DNA of 37,235 bases from JBCDBD01 sp039184335 (GCA_039184335.1 JBCDBD010000036.1:1-37235); one strand, 5' to 3'; shown: positions 24,587-35,500, numbered from the stretch's first letter. Translations and numbers: made by a program. Notes: generated from the letters alone by a model not told the origin.

Positions 24587-25480
24587 CTACATCACAAATT
24601 TAGGTTTCTCATCCTTGTCCCATAGGCCCCAATAGGCTCCAACATCTCCTTCAGCACCTACCTTCCATGATTCGTCAAATGAGGAAAAATAAAAAATTTC
24701 AATATTATCTTCTTTAGCCCATTTTTGGGTACTCATATAATATTTCAGTAGGTTCTCATGGGATGGGAATGCTCCCTCAAGGTTGGTCCCCTGACTCGGC
24801 CAACCTGTTTCTGATATAATGACTTTTTTACCGTTTCCTGCCCGAAGTGCTTTTTGGTACATATCTTTCATATACAGTATGGAATAATCAAGATCGCAAC
24901 CTTCCCAAAAGGGATAGCAATTGGCCAAAATGATATCGCAGGCATCAGCTATTCTTGGTCGTTCGGCAAACTCATAATACGCATCAACATAACCAACGGG
25001 CACATCGGGAACTGCTTTTTTGACTTGATGCATAAAATTCAACAGCTCATCTTCGGTCAAATCGCCTCGTAACATTACTTCATTGCCCACTGCAGCAATA
25101 CCCACAAAGCCTTCTTTCGCCAACTCAATAAGATTTTCAATTTCCCCCCTATTGATATCAGGATCATCACCCAACCATGCGCCGACCATGGTCTTAATTC
25201 CATATTCGCGTGCTATTCTTGGAATCGCCTCATTGCCTTCAGTACATGAAAAAGAACGTATCCAACTGGTGTAAGGTTTAATGATTTCCATTCTTCGCCG
25301 TATCTGTTGCTCTGAAATCTGGTCTCCTGGTTTTTGCCCTTCCAAATAAGGGCAAAAGCACAAACCATGCATGCCTTCTCCAATAAATTCCCCGCACAGT
25401 TTTTTTAATTCCTCAACAGATTTTCCTTCATAATCTAGCGCGGCTAGAGCTAGAAATTTCTCTGACCTACTTGATGACAT
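24587..25480 (-). CDS. Cytoplasmic GH17 beta-1,3-glucan hydrolase (stand-alone copy)
   Basis: The 297-residue protein is a single GH17 catalytic domain without signal peptide or membrane segment, so it should act in the cytoplasm. The catalytic pair is visible: the acid/base Glu134 in AAVGNEVMLRG and the nucleophile Glu224 in VIISETGWPSQG. Family landmarks WIRSFSCTEGNE, GIKTMVGAWLGDD, ANCYPFWEG and FYFSSFDESWK are present. It is closely related to the C-terminal domain of the next gene upstream (34 of 47 residues identical by eye over one central stretch), so the pair arose by duplication. Only five bases separate the two genes. GH17 enzymes cleave or transglycosylate beta-1,3-glucans; the exact reaction here is not determined. 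Confidence 0.88.
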   Translation of the reverse strand: MSSSRSEKFLALAALDYEGKSVEELKKLCGEFIGEGMHGLCFCPYLEGQKPGDQISEQQIRRRMEIIKPYTSWIRSFSCTEGNEAIPRIAREYGIKTMVGAWLGDDPDINRGEIENLIELAKEGFVGIAAVGNEVMLRGDLTEDELLNFMHQVKKAVPDVPVGYVDAYYEFAERPRIADACDIILANCYPFWEGCDLDYSILYMKDMYQKALRAGNGKKVIISETGWPSQGTNLEGAFPSHENLLKYYMSTQKWAKEDNIEIFYFSSFDESWKVGAEGDVGAYWGLWDKDEKPKFVM

Positions 25481-25485
25481 ATGTA

Positions 25486-27837
25486 TTAGTATTTGAGTTG
25501 TTCATTATTGTTCCAAAGTCCCCAACGAGCACCGACGTCCCCTTCATGACGTACTTTCCAAGACTCATCGAATGACGAAAAATAAAACATTTTTATTTGT
25601 TCTTCATGTGCCCAATCGGCTGTAGTGATGAAATATTTCATGGCATTGTCTTCTGAGGGTATCGCACCATGTACATAATCCCCTTTATTTGGCCAACCTG
25701 TTTCAGTTATGATTACTGGTTTTCCTTTGGCCGCCTGTTTTACCACTTCATACATTTGCTGGATGTAAAGTGGGGCATGGTCAATGCTACTACCTTCCCA
25801 AAAGGGGTAACAGTTCGCCAGAATCACATCACAAGCATCGACAAGAGCTGGTCTTTCGTGAAATTGATAGTAGGCGTCCACATAACCAACAGGAATATTT
25901 GGTAATGCTTTTTTCACCTTACTTATATAGGCAAGCACCTCTTTTTCCGTCAACTCTTCACGAAGCAATACTTCATTACCAATGACGGCTATATCAACGG
26001 CACCAGCATTGGCAAGGTCAATTAGAGCCGCTATCTCTTTTTCATTTTGCACGTCATCGTCACTTATCCAGGCACCTACCATTGTTTTGATTCCTTTCTC
26101 GTGTGCTACTTTGGGAATGAACTCGTTACCATCGGTACACGAAAAGGACCGCACCCACTGGGTATGTGGTGCAATGATATCCATACGCCGGCGTATCTGT
26201 GATTCAGTCAACAAATCGCCTATATCTTGACCTTCTAAATAAGGACTAAAGCAAATACCGTACAATCCATTGTGCAAAGAAGTGGCGAACATTGCTTTTA
26301 TTTCTGCTGTACTCTTTGCTGTAAAATCAATACTAGCCTTCAGGTCTGTATTCAAATTTAGGTTCGCCAGTGAAAGAAGTTTTTCGGTTTGGTAATATGA
26401 AGAGCTTTTCTTTAATGTGGGTTTTTTTCGTCTTTCCAACTCCGCTTGAATTTCATTGGCACGAGTTTCGGTAATATCATAATTTCGCATCACGTAGATG
26501 GCGATAAGCGTTCCTAGAACTGGGAAACCGGAATAAAAGATACGCAAGCCTGTTATGGCTCCTTCAGGCTGAGTGGCTGCATCTGGATTAAAGCCCACAA
26601 GTGTCATAATCGTTCCGGTCAACAACCCTGCTATGGCAAAACCAAACTTGACCATCCACCAATAAATAGCCCCGAACACGCCCTCGCGGCGCTCTCCGGT
26701 ATTGAGTTCATCTAAATCAATGACATCAGCGGTCATCGACATCATCAATGTAAACAGACTCCCTATTCCAAATGAGAAGAAGGGCAAAGCGATGATGAAC
26801 ATATAGGGCTTACCTGGAATAAAGAGAAACCAGAGCATAATATACCCCAAAATAGAAATTGCCTGTGAAATAATAAATGCCTTTTTCTTACCCATTTTTT
26901 TAGACATTTTGGCAATTATGGGTATCACTATAAATGTAGTCGCCAATGCACCGATACTTCCAAACAAGGTTGGCCAAATACCTGCAGCACCGGCATCACC
27001 CCCAAACAAATAGTATACCACGATAAAGAATGAAAAACTGGCAATCGTATAAAACGTATTGTAGATAAAAAATGTGGCAACACAGAGTTGTCTAAAGGGT
27101 CTCGATTTAAATGCCTCTTTAAATCCATCAAGAATCTTTTTTAAGCTGCCTCCAATGGTCTTTAAATTCAAGGGAGCATAATCAGCATCTTTTGTAGATT
27201 CACTTTTTATGAAAATAGCGGGTACCATGGCAAAAATCATACAGGTGATACCTACCCAAATGGCCAGTTCACGGGTTGCCACCTCAGCGGTTTCAAACCA
27301 CCCTTGATCATACATAAACACCCAAAACCAGGGTGCGATTACCCAAGCCCATTGCCCAATCCATTGTGCTATGGCCATAATATCGGTGCGTTCGTGAAAA
27401 TCATTGCTCATTTCATAGCCCATGGCCACGTATGGAACACTAAAGATGGTCAATCCTAAATAAAATACAAAAGACCAAAGGAGAAAATAGGTGAAATTGT
27501 AATCCACTCCATTTTCGCGATACAGCTGCCACATCACCACAAAGGAAATACCCATGATAACGGCTCCCAAGAACACATAGTGCCTACGCCTACCCCAACG
27601 TGATTTCGTATTGTCAGAGATAAAACCCATGATAGGGTCGGTAATGGAATCGAAAACTCTTGGTAAAAAGAACAAGACACCCCACATCCATCCTGGAAAT
27701 CCAAGATCTTGTACAAGCACAACCATGAAAATTCCGAGTGCGGCAGGGAACATTTGATTGGCAAGCATACCAATACCAAAGGCAATCTTACTGCCAAAGG
27801 GAACTTTATTTTGGGTTACAGTAACTGAGTCACTCAT
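25486..27837 (-). CDS. GPH/MFS sugar transporter fused to a GH17 glucanase
   Basis: The first 455 or so residues are a 12-helix sugar transporter of the glycoside-pentoside-hexuronide (GPH) type, marked by DSITDPIMGFISDNTKSRWG followed by RRRHY. A charged linker (about 455-490, NEIQAELERRKKPTLKKSS) leads into a full GH17 domain (about 490-783) with Glu622 in AVIGNEVLLRE and Glu712 in VIITETGWPNKG. Twelve-helix GPH transporters have both ends in the cytoplasm, so the hydrolase should face inward. That would couple import of beta-1,3-gluco-oligosaccharides to their cleavage. The reading frame is continuous through the junction, so this is not two adjacent genes. It sits mid-operon between GH30 and the free GH17 copy. 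The fused architecture is unusual to my knowledge. Confidence 0.9.
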   Translation of the reverse strand: MSDSVTVTQNKVPFGSKIAFGIGMLANQMFPAALGIFMVVLVQDLGFPGWMWGVLFFLPRVFDSITDPIMGFISDNTKSRWGRRRHYVFLGAVIMGISFVVMWQLYRENGVDYNFTYFLLWSFVFYLGLTIFSVPYVAMGYEMSNDFHERTDIMAIAQWIGQWAWVIAPWFWVFMYDQGWFETAEVATRELAIWVGITCMIFAMVPAIFIKSESTKDADYAPLNLKTIGGSLKKILDGFKEAFKSRPFRQLCVATFFIYNTFYTIASFSFFIVVYYLFGGDAGAAGIWPTLFGSIGALATTFIVIPIIAKMSKKMGKKKAFIISQAISILGYIMLWFLFIPGKPYMFIIALPFFSFGIGSLFTLMMSMTADVIDLDELNTGERREGVFGAIYWWMVKFGFAIAGLLTGTIMTLVGFNPDAATQPEGAITGLRIFYSGFPVLGTLIAIYVMRNYDITETRANEIQAELERRKKPTLKKSSSYYQTEKLLSLANLNLNTDLKASIDFTAKSTAEIKAMFATSLHNGLYGICFSPYLEGQDIGDLLTESQIRRRMDIIAPHTQWVRSFSCTDGNEFIPKVAHEKGIKTMVGAWISDDDVQNEKEIAALIDLANAGAVDIAVIGNEVLLREELTEKEVLAYISKVKKALPNIPVGYVDAYYQFHERPALVDACDVILANCYPFWEGSSIDHAPLYIQQMYEVVKQAAKGKPVIITETGWPNKGDYVHGAIPSEDNAMKYFITTADWAHEEQIKMFYFSSFDESWKVRHEGDVGARWGLWNNNEQLKY

Positions 27838-27858
27838 AATTTGTTGGTTGATCGGTCA

Positions 27859-29346
27859 TTATTTGATTAAAATAGTCTGTATCGCCTGTGCGTTAATAGA
27901 TAGTTGGCGTGAGCGTTCACCTAAATCAAGGTTAAAATGCTTTGGCGATTCGGCAGGATTGAACACCACAACCGCAATCGATCCATCTAGATTTTGAGCT
28001 GCCGTGAGCAGCAAGGAATCATCCGGGTTTTCAAACCCTATACGTTTGGCACCGGGTCGAATATATTTGCTAAAATGTGACATAGTGTAATAGATGGGCG
28101 TAAAGTATACCTCATCTTTTACGGGATCCACGATTACCGGTGCCACGCACCAATTTTTAAACCAATTGGGCCCGCCTTGGGTATCCAGTACCATGTTCCA
28201 ATCAATCCACCCATCAACCCAATTGTTAAGACATCCGATGATATCTCTTGCATAACGATAGACCGGGGCATATTTTGGATGTAAGTGCTTGTCTTGCTCC
28301 GGTGCCCAATCCCATCCCCAATCGGTGGCCTCTTTGCTCCAATACCACACATCATCTTTCCATTTGGGCACCTCAGCATCAACACATGCCTCTGATTGTA
28401 TCAAATGCTTGTCAGGAGCTTTATGGTGTGCATACTGTAATGCATCAGGAAATATTTCATAAGTACTTGCATACCAATGTATTGCAGTACCATCATAGTA
28501 CTTCGATGTTGCTTCGTTCTTGTACATTTCGTCTACCCAGTGCTCTAAATGTTCTCGGTTTTGGTCATAGCCCAAAATCTTTACATCACGTTTACCATCT
28601 GCTTCCAATTTTGGTCCTAAATGGTTTTGTACAAATTGGGTCATCTCTTCTGGGGAAAAGTGCATGCTTTCCCAGTTATTGTCATTGCCCAAAGGTTCGT
28701 TTTCAACTGTAAAGCCCCAAATATCAATGCCCTCTGCTTTATAGGCATCGAGGTACTTTGAAAAGAACAATGCCCATGTGTCATAATACTCGGGCAATAG
28801 TTTTCCACCTCTCCAATCATTATTGTCTTTCATCCATGGTGGGGCGGTCCAAGGTGAGGCCACAATCTTAAACCCATCCTTTGATGTCGCCATGGCCTCT
28901 TTGATGAATGGAACAATATCATCTTGGTCTTCTTCTATGGAAAAATGTTCCAATGCCTTGTCTCCCTCCACAGGTGCATAAGAATAATTGCTCACAGAGA
29001 AATCGCACGAATTCATATGCGTACGTGTCAACGAATATTTCGCTCCATCTTCACCAAAATAGGCATCAATGACCTTTTTGCGATTTTCTTTACTCAATTT
29101 GTTCAACAAATAGGCAGATGCCTCTGTAAACGAACCTCCAAACCCTGTGATGGTCTGAAATTTTTGTTCTGGTAACAGCTTGATCTGCAAAGCATTCGTT
29201 TCTTCTGAAAACTCCATTACTGGGTTCAATTTATCTCCTGCCGCAGAAGTTTCATAAACTTCTACTTCCAATTTGTTCTCTACGGTACATCCACTAAGTA
29301 TCACGGTCAATGTCAATATGATATTAAATGCGTTAAAGGTTTTCAT
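27859..29346 (-). CDS. GH30 lipoprotein, probable beta-1,6-glucanase or beta-glucosidase
   Basis: The 495-residue protein has a lipoprotein signal (TVILSGC, Cys20), so it is anchored to a membrane outside the cytoplasm. The GH30 fold is clear: ITGFGGSFTEASAYL, SLTRTHMNSCDFS and IVASPWTAPPWMKDN. The acid/base Glu217 is in FTVENEPLGND and the nucleophile Glu319 in HLIQSEACVD. The C terminus forms the usual side beta-domain (GSIAVVVFNPAESPKHFNL). In laminarin loci GH30 enzymes commonly remove beta-1,6-linked glucose branches; the sequence alone does not exclude glucosylceramidase-like or other beta-glucosidase activity. It lies 21 bases upstream of the transporter fusion in one operon. Confidence 0.9.
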   Translation of the reverse strand: MKTFNAFNIILTLTVILSGCTVENKLEVEVYETSAAGDKLNPVMEFSEETNALQIKLLPEQKFQTITGFGGSFTEASAYLLNKLSKENRKKVIDAYFGEDGAKYSLTRTHMNSCDFSVSNYSYAPVEGDKALEHFSIEEDQDDIVPFIKEAMATSKDGFKIVASPWTAPPWMKDNNDWRGGKLLPEYYDTWALFFSKYLDAYKAEGIDIWGFTVENEPLGNDNNWESMHFSPEEMTQFVQNHLGPKLEADGKRDVKILGYDQNREHLEHWVDEMYKNEATSKYYDGTAIHWYASTYEIFPDALQYAHHKAPDKHLIQSEACVDAEVPKWKDDVWYWSKEATDWGWDWAPEQDKHLHPKYAPVYRYARDIIGCLNNWVDGWIDWNMVLDTQGGPNWFKNWCVAPVIVDPVKDEVYFTPIYYTMSHFSKYIRPGAKRIGFENPDDSLLLTAAQNLDGSIAVVVFNPAESPKHFNLDLGERSRQLSINAQAIQTILIK

Positions 29347-29384
29347 GGTATTGTTTTTTTTTCATGGTGTTGTTCTCTTTTGTG

Positions 29385-30677
29385 TTAATGCGTCACCGCT
29401 TGTTCCTTTTTTAGTGGAGGAGTCAAGACATCTTTCATCAATGCTTCCCTATCTCCATCATACGTTTTCGTTATGGGATTGCCTCCTCGGGTCAATCCAT
29501 TAAAAATTCCTTTGTCCACCAATGGCCACAGCGCGTATTTTGCTCTTCCATCTATGGTGAACAATCCGAAATGATTCTCTGAACCTTGCGGGTTATGTGC
29601 ATCTTTCCATTGTTCATTGAATGCCTCAAAGTAGAAACATGAAATACCAGCTTGGTTCGTCCAATCCCGCATATGCCTATGGTATAGTGCTTCTTTGTAC
29701 TCATCAGTAGCCTTGGAACCCTCAGGCCCATAAAAGCCATCTGAAATGGTGGCCCAACCAGTTTCACCGATATGGACGGGTTTGTCAACACCCAAACTTT
29801 TCACATAATCCTTTACCGCCTTATATTGGTTCATGGCAAAGCCTTTGGCCCGTAACATGGCCGCTTCCACTTTTTCAATATCCGTTAAGCTTTCCTCATC
29901 TTGTGGAACACCCCAAAAATCAGGATTGTAATGGGAATTATGGTAGGGATAGGTATGCATTGAAATGTAATCCACCGCTTTTACAAGCGCTTCCAAGTCT
30001 TCGGTATGGTAGCTTTCATCACCGCCACCCCAAGATGAGAAATCATCTGAACTTGTGATCCATAGGCTTTGTGACAGCTTCCCTTTCTTCTTCAGTTTTT
30101 GAAGGTGGTTTACCCATTTTAAAATAACGCTCGGCTGTACATAATAGCTCTCGGCCCATTTCACCATAGCTTCATTGCCCACGGCAATGACCTTTACTAT
30201 ATCGGGGTACTGGTTTGCCAATGCTACCGCACGGGCAATTTCTCCTTTGTTTTGCTTACTTTCAACTTTGTGGTCGGGTGCTTTACCTGTCCATGCATTC
30301 TTACAATCAATCCATGCCCCAAGCATGACATACATTTCAAAGCCAGAATCTTCTTGCTTCAACTGGCGTATGGCCTTTAAAAGGTTTGATGCCTGCTGCA
30401 ATTGTACATTGTAGGTTCGCAAAACCTTGATTCCCATTGCTGAAAGAATCTTCATATCTTCTTTTAAGTCAGCAATACTGGGCTGAACGTCACGTGTCAC
30501 TTCCCGATAGCCGCCATAGGATATCGCCAAATAATCTGGGTTTCCTAAAATATCTTTCGCTGTCACTTCTTCTCTCGTTTTAGATTGATCTTCTTCTTTT
30601 TGGGTCTTGCTTTGATTACATGAATCGTTCATCACCAATACCGTAAACAATACTGCTATTTTAGCTATTGATCTCAT
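29385..30677 (-). CDS. GH17 lipoprotein, extracytoplasmic beta-1,3-glucanase
   Basis: The 430-residue protein has a hydrophobic export segment ending in Cys20 (FTVLVMNDSC) and a charged linker, typical of flavobacterial lipoproteins although the lipobox is poor. The GH17 catalytic pair is visible: Glu169 in VIAVGNEAMVKW and Glu305 in HIGETGWATISDG. Supporting landmarks are IKVLRTYN, YVMLGAWIDCKN, VDYISMHTYPYHN and CFYFEAFNEQWK. It differs clearly from the two cytoplasmic GH17 domains of this operon and has insertions around 120-145 and 205-225. It likely cuts beta-1,3-glucan at the surface or in the periplasm before import. It precedes GH30 by 38 bases. Confidence 0.88.
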   Translation of the reverse strand: MRSIAKIAVLFTVLVMNDSCNQSKTQKEEDQSKTREEVTAKDILGNPDYLAISYGGYREVTRDVQPSIADLKEDMKILSAMGIKVLRTYNVQLQQASNLLKAIRQLKQEDSGFEMYVMLGAWIDCKNAWTGKAPDHKVESKQNKGEIARAVALANQYPDIVKVIAVGNEAMVKWAESYYVQPSVILKWVNHLQKLKKKGKLSQSLWITSSDDFSSWGGGDESYHTEDLEALVKAVDYISMHTYPYHNSHYNPDFWGVPQDEESLTDIEKVEAAMLRAKGFAMNQYKAVKDYVKSLGVDKPVHIGETGWATISDGFYGPEGSKATDEYKEALYHRHMRDWTNQAGISCFYFEAFNEQWKDAHNPQGSENHFGLFTIDGRAKYALWPLVDKGIFNGLTRGGNPITKTYDGDREALMKDVLTPPLKKEQAVTH

Positions 30678-30749
30678 AGTACCTGGGTTTTACAGTTACG
30701 AACGGTCATGCCTTTGTTCTTTTCTTGTTTTTCTTTTTCTAAAATCATA

Positions 30750-32468
30750 TCAATACTGCAGACCATACCCAAACGGAAATAGTGGTGTTATGGAATCGTC
30801 CCAAAAATTCGGGCCGTACTTGCCTTGGTAATCTTCTACCGCACTTGGCCATGAATGCGGAAGTTTTCCGACAAAATCATAATCTCCAAATAAAACCTCT
30901 GCAACACCATCACCCTCAGAGCCGGGCAACCAAGTAGCCACAAAGGCACTCGATTGTTCAATCTGTTGTGTGGTTACCAAAGGGCGGCCCGAAACAAGTA
31001 AGACCACCACTTTTATACCTTTTTGCACGTAGGTGTTAATATAGTTTTGATGGGTTTCGGTCAGTGTCAATTGATAGGCATCAATTTCACCGCCAATATC
31101 TCCAAACAACTCAGCATAGGGGGTTTCACCAACCACAACAATGGCAACATCAACATCTTCGTCATGACCACTTGCATCAGCGTCATAAATGACTGTGCCT
31201 TCTGCCAGTCTTTCAATTCCTTGTAAAATGGTAGTGGCACCTGCATAATTTTCGGTAGCGCCTTGCCAATTTACGGTCCAACCCCCAGATTGCAGCCCTG
31301 AGTTATTGGCATGTTCACCGACTACAACAATCTTTTGCAGATCTTTTTTCAGCGGGAGTATGTTTTCATCATTTTTAAGTAACACCAGTGATTCACGAAC
31401 CGCTTGCCTTGCAATATCGCGGTGTGCTGGAATACCGATTTTTGCAATTAGACTTGGATCTGGAAATGGGTTCTCAAAAAGCCCAAGTCTGTATTTTTGA
31501 CGCAAGATTCGACGCACGGCATCGTCAATTCGCGCTATGGACACTTGACCACTCTCCACACCACCTCGCAATCCTTCTTGGTACATCTCAAAATCCCCTT
31601 CCACGGCCATCACCATGTCTACACCTGCATTGATGACCTCGTTCTCACCAAAGCGTGAATAGCCTTTCCAATCTGAAACAACAATACCATTAAAGTTTAA
31701 ATTTCTTTTCAAGGTATTGGTAATCAGTTCTTTATGGGCATGCATAGGTGTTTCAGACATTGCATTGAAGGATGCCATCACTGCGCCTATACCTTCATCC
31801 ACTGCTGCTCTATATGGTGGAAGCAATCGTTGTATTACCTCATCCATGACCAAAGTCGTATTACCACCTTCCAGACCAAAATCGGTGGCCCCATCACCTA
31901 TATAATGTTTGGCCGTTGCCATAACCGTTTGCGAATCTGAAAGATCATCTCCTTGATGACCCCGAACAGAGGCCCTGGCCATTTTTTCGGTCACCTCGGT
32001 ACTTTCTGAAAACGCCTCGTATACCCTGCCCCATTTTTCATTGTATGGTATTGCAATGCAGGGAGAAAATACCCACTGAAAACCGGTGGCCTGTGTCTCA
32101 ATGGCCGTAATCTTGGCCGCTTTCTCTACCAAATCTATGTTACGTGAAGCGCCCAAGCCAATGTTATGCGGAAAAATAGTAGCCCCTTCATAGGTGTTTT
32201 GACCATGTACGGCATCAACACCAAACACCAAGGGAATACCCAATCTTGTGGAAAGGGCTATCTTTTGCAATCTAATGAACTTTGCTTGCCATTCTGCAGC
32301 ATTCTCACCAGGTAATGGCCCTTGGGTATGAATAACCGATCCGATGAATTTTGTTGCGATATCATCTTCAGGGATATCCTCAAAATGTCTGACCTGTGTC
32401 ATCTGACCGATTTTTTCTTCCAAGGTCATCGAGGCCAGTAGTGTATCTATTTTTTGTTCTATCAACAA
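30750..32468 (-). CDS. GH3 beta-glucosidase, cytoplasmic
   Basis: The 572-residue protein is a two-domain GH3 enzyme. The (beta/alpha)8 part shows GVDAVHGQNTYEGATIFPHN, the KH pair in ATAKHYIGDGATDFG (187-188) and the nucleophile Asp266 in NGIVVSDWKGY. The second domain begins around residue 370 (RESLVLLKNDENILPLKKD) and includes VVGETPYAELFGD. There is no signal peptide, so it should act inside the cell, unlike many PUL GH3 enzymes. It lacks the C-terminal fibronectin-like domain of longer GH3 proteins, resembling barley-type exo-glucanases in layout. It probably releases glucose from short beta-1,3-gluco-oligosaccharides. Linkage preference is inferred from context. It lies 103 bases after the phosphorylase gene. 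Confidence 0.92.
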   Translation of the reverse strand: MLIEQKIDTLLASMTLEEKIGQMTQVRHFEDIPEDDIATKFIGSVIHTQGPLPGENAAEWQAKFIRLQKIALSTRLGIPLVFGVDAVHGQNTYEGATIFPHNIGLGASRNIDLVEKAAKITAIETQATGFQWVFSPCIAIPYNEKWGRVYEAFSESTEVTEKMARASVRGHQGDDLSDSQTVMATAKHYIGDGATDFGLEGGNTTLVMDEVIQRLLPPYRAAVDEGIGAVMASFNAMSETPMHAHKELITNTLKRNLNFNGIVVSDWKGYSRFGENEVINAGVDMVMAVEGDFEMYQEGLRGGVESGQVSIARIDDAVRRILRQKYRLGLFENPFPDPSLIAKIGIPAHRDIARQAVRESLVLLKNDENILPLKKDLQKIVVVGEHANNSGLQSGGWTVNWQGATENYAGATTILQGIERLAEGTVIYDADASGHDEDVDVAIVVVGETPYAELFGDIGGEIDAYQLTLTETHQNYINTYVQKGIKVVVLLVSGRPLVTTQQIEQSSAFVATWLPGSEGDGVAEVLFGDYDFVGKLPHSWPSAVEDYQGKYGPNFWDDSITPLFPFGYGLQY

Positions 32469-32571
32469 ACCTGTACTATTTATTTTCTTCGTCCATCTTT
32501 TCCGTTTTGCACGATAAAATGAAACTGATAGACCAACAACAACTTTGTGAAACGTTTTGATAGTAGCATTT

Positions 32572-35500
32572 TCACCTTAAACCTGCTGCATTCACCTTAA
32601 CGTTGATCTGGACAATCTCACCTGTTCTTTCAAAAATCATTTTGCTCGCAGTACTATCCAGACTGTGCCCTTCAAAAACTGCAGGATCCTTGTCTTTATA
32701 AACCACTTCTACACCCTCATCATCAGCGAGCTTGTAGATAATGGGTATTTGGCAGTATGTAAAACAAAGGGAACCCTCATGTAACTGAATCTGTTTTTGC
32801 GCTGACCCGACATCTACGTATTTAAACGTATTGGGCGCTTTCAAAAATTCTTCTTTTTTGAGTAGACATGGTTTGAAGTAGAGCATTCCATTACTGATGA
32901 AGATGCCCAATTCGCCAAATCTACTCAATATATCCTCCTTTACCTGGCCAGTCATTCCGGGTTGCTGGGCACCCTTTCCGGCTGGTGTATGTGAATAGGG
33001 ATCTGTTGGGAACGCTCCGTAAAGCGAGGGGGATTTATGTACCCCAATTCCTTCACTTATTTCATAATAATGTTGCAACAACCTACCGATAATTTCGTCA
33101 CTCTTGTGCTCTTCGATAGCATTTAAACAACACTCTTGCACAGCCAATTGTAATTTTGAGACCATATGCCAATAAATTGACCCTAACCCCTCATAACCAA
33201 AAAAAGTACCTGATCTTCCCGTAAAGGCCTTATGGTTGAAAACCTCTTCAAAGATCTGTAGCACGAGCAGCCTATCGGTCGCTACCAATGCTGCGTATTC
33301 CGTTTGGGAAAGCTGTTTCAAAGCAGCATCGAGGTCATTGGCATTCTTAAAATTACCATTAAAATGGTAGTTGCCATAGCTATCCTTTTCTATGATCTGG
33401 GTGTTGCCTTTACTCTCCAACTCTAAAAGCAACCCTGATTTTTGGACGGCTTGCCTTGGAACATTATTCTTTTCCATAAACAACGGCAAGTCCTTATTCG
33501 GATAGAGCAGATAACTGTATTGATCTTCCCGAAAAAGTTTGCTGCTCTTGAGAGCGTCAAGTACCTCCAACGCTTTTTCTGATGACAAATAGCCCGAACT
33601 CAATACCGCCACTTGACCTTCCAACATCTCACTCAAATATGAAATTGCGACTTCAGTGTCGTTTTCCACAGTCATTAGATTATAGGCATGGTATAGATCA
33701 TCATGTCGTTTGTTCGCTTTTATCGAATGCTCCAAATACATGAGCCCCAAATCAACAAACCGCGTTAATTCTTCTGAGGATATCAATTTCTTTTCGCCAG
33801 AAAAAGCCTTTTTATAGATAGCCATCCTAAAATTGCTACCAGCAGTTCCCAAACCATCTAAAATTAGCTTGCGGTCTTTATCATCGATTCTACCTGATAA
33901 AAGGTTTTGGTGCTTTTCAAAGGTTTGGATGATTTCGTCAAAAAATTCGACCAATTCTTTTGAAACCTTGACTTGTTTGATTGCTGAATTAGCAACCAGT
34001 TCCCTAAAGAATTTCAGAAACCGCCTTAAATAATAAAGTGTTACCATAGAAACACCGTTACCGACCAAAGCATTGTTGGCATCATTCCATTCCGGACGTT
34101 GCGTATTCATCCAAATACCGCCTTCAGGAATGAGATTGGACAATTTGGCCAGCACCGTTGCCAATAACTTTTCAATGAAGTTTACTTTATGGACAACCAT
34201 TTCTTTGTTTCTGAGCAAAGCACCATCCGCCCCCAGTGCAATCCGCTTCTGACGTATATGAAGATCTAATTCGCCGTCAAATAGAATCGTATCCTTAGGA
34301 TTTTTAAGAATGTCGACATAGTCTTTGATTTTATATGGGACATTCGCATAAACAAAGATGTCATTGTCGAAGTAGCGATCCAGTTTACCTGGGGCATAAT
34401 CTTGTATAAATTCTAAAAACTTCAACAAATAGATGATTTGATGATCTCCCCAATATCCGATGTAAGACCATGGATCGTCAGGTTCAATCGTTTCCCAATC
34501 TAAACCATCTTTTGTGATCCGGTAAGGGTTATAACCATCAAAAGTAGTGGCGTTCAAGAACTTGTGGATCATACTTTCTGCAAACTCAGGATATGAATGG
34601 GCCAGAGCCTCCCAGTTTTGGAAAATATCCCTCCAGTTGCCTTCATAATCCAAGATTTTTGAACCATCGACTTCACTACGGGTATTAATGGAGAATCTAT
34701 TCCAAGGCCTACTTGGATCACCATGCCTTCTGCTGAATTTAAGGGGTAGGTATTCTAGACATAGCCTTGCAAAGTTTTTATCATCACTTTGATGAGCAAT
34801 TTTCTTAAGTTCGAAAAGCGAAAAAATACTCGGAAGTTTTTCAATTGTACTTTCAGCATTTACGAACACCTCGTTATTGGCTTTTGATACATAGTTGCCA
34901 AAATCGGTTTTCTCAATTTGATAGCCGTCATCGAAAATTCCACCGCGCATGACATTGAAAAGGGTATTGGAGAAATGGCGTGTATCCCTTAACCCATCAC
35001 TGGTCAATTGCAACCCATCTGAAGCACTGGTCAACCTCACCAGACCTTCAGTACCCAATGCGATATCCTGTTCTATCTTGAGCTGTAGTTTTTTTTCATG
35101 CTTTATCTCTTTAGAAATCTTGATTATGGAAGAATGATCTTGGTTCACATCTGCAATGATCATCCATTCTTTTTCTGCCTTAGGTGCCAATACGAATTCA
35201 GTATTGACAAAATAGGCTCCTTTTTCTGCCTTTACATCAACTTCTTCCTTCAAGGGAATTCTTCTTCTATAATTTTTAAGCTGCAAAGATGACAAGAGAT
35301 GAGTGGGATTCTCAAGGCCCAATGACCATACCATATTGGCTTTCAAGGCTTCGCTAGGTTCTGCCTTGTCAACGATTATGGCACTCAGTGCATAGATCCC
35401 CAGCCCTGAATCTTTAATAAGTTCACTTCTTTTGTAGGCATCAACAAGGTTACTCGATCTGTTCTGGAGGTCACTGCCCACCCCAAAGGGCAAGATATTC

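Noticed and set aside
25486..27837. Transporter and GH17 as two separate genes
   Set aside because: The frame is continuous with a plausible charged linker and no stop or internal start is needed, so a fusion is the simpler reading.
28248..28712. 154-codon plus-strand frame
   Set aside because: It is antisense to the GH30 catalytic domain and rich in His/Cys without pattern.
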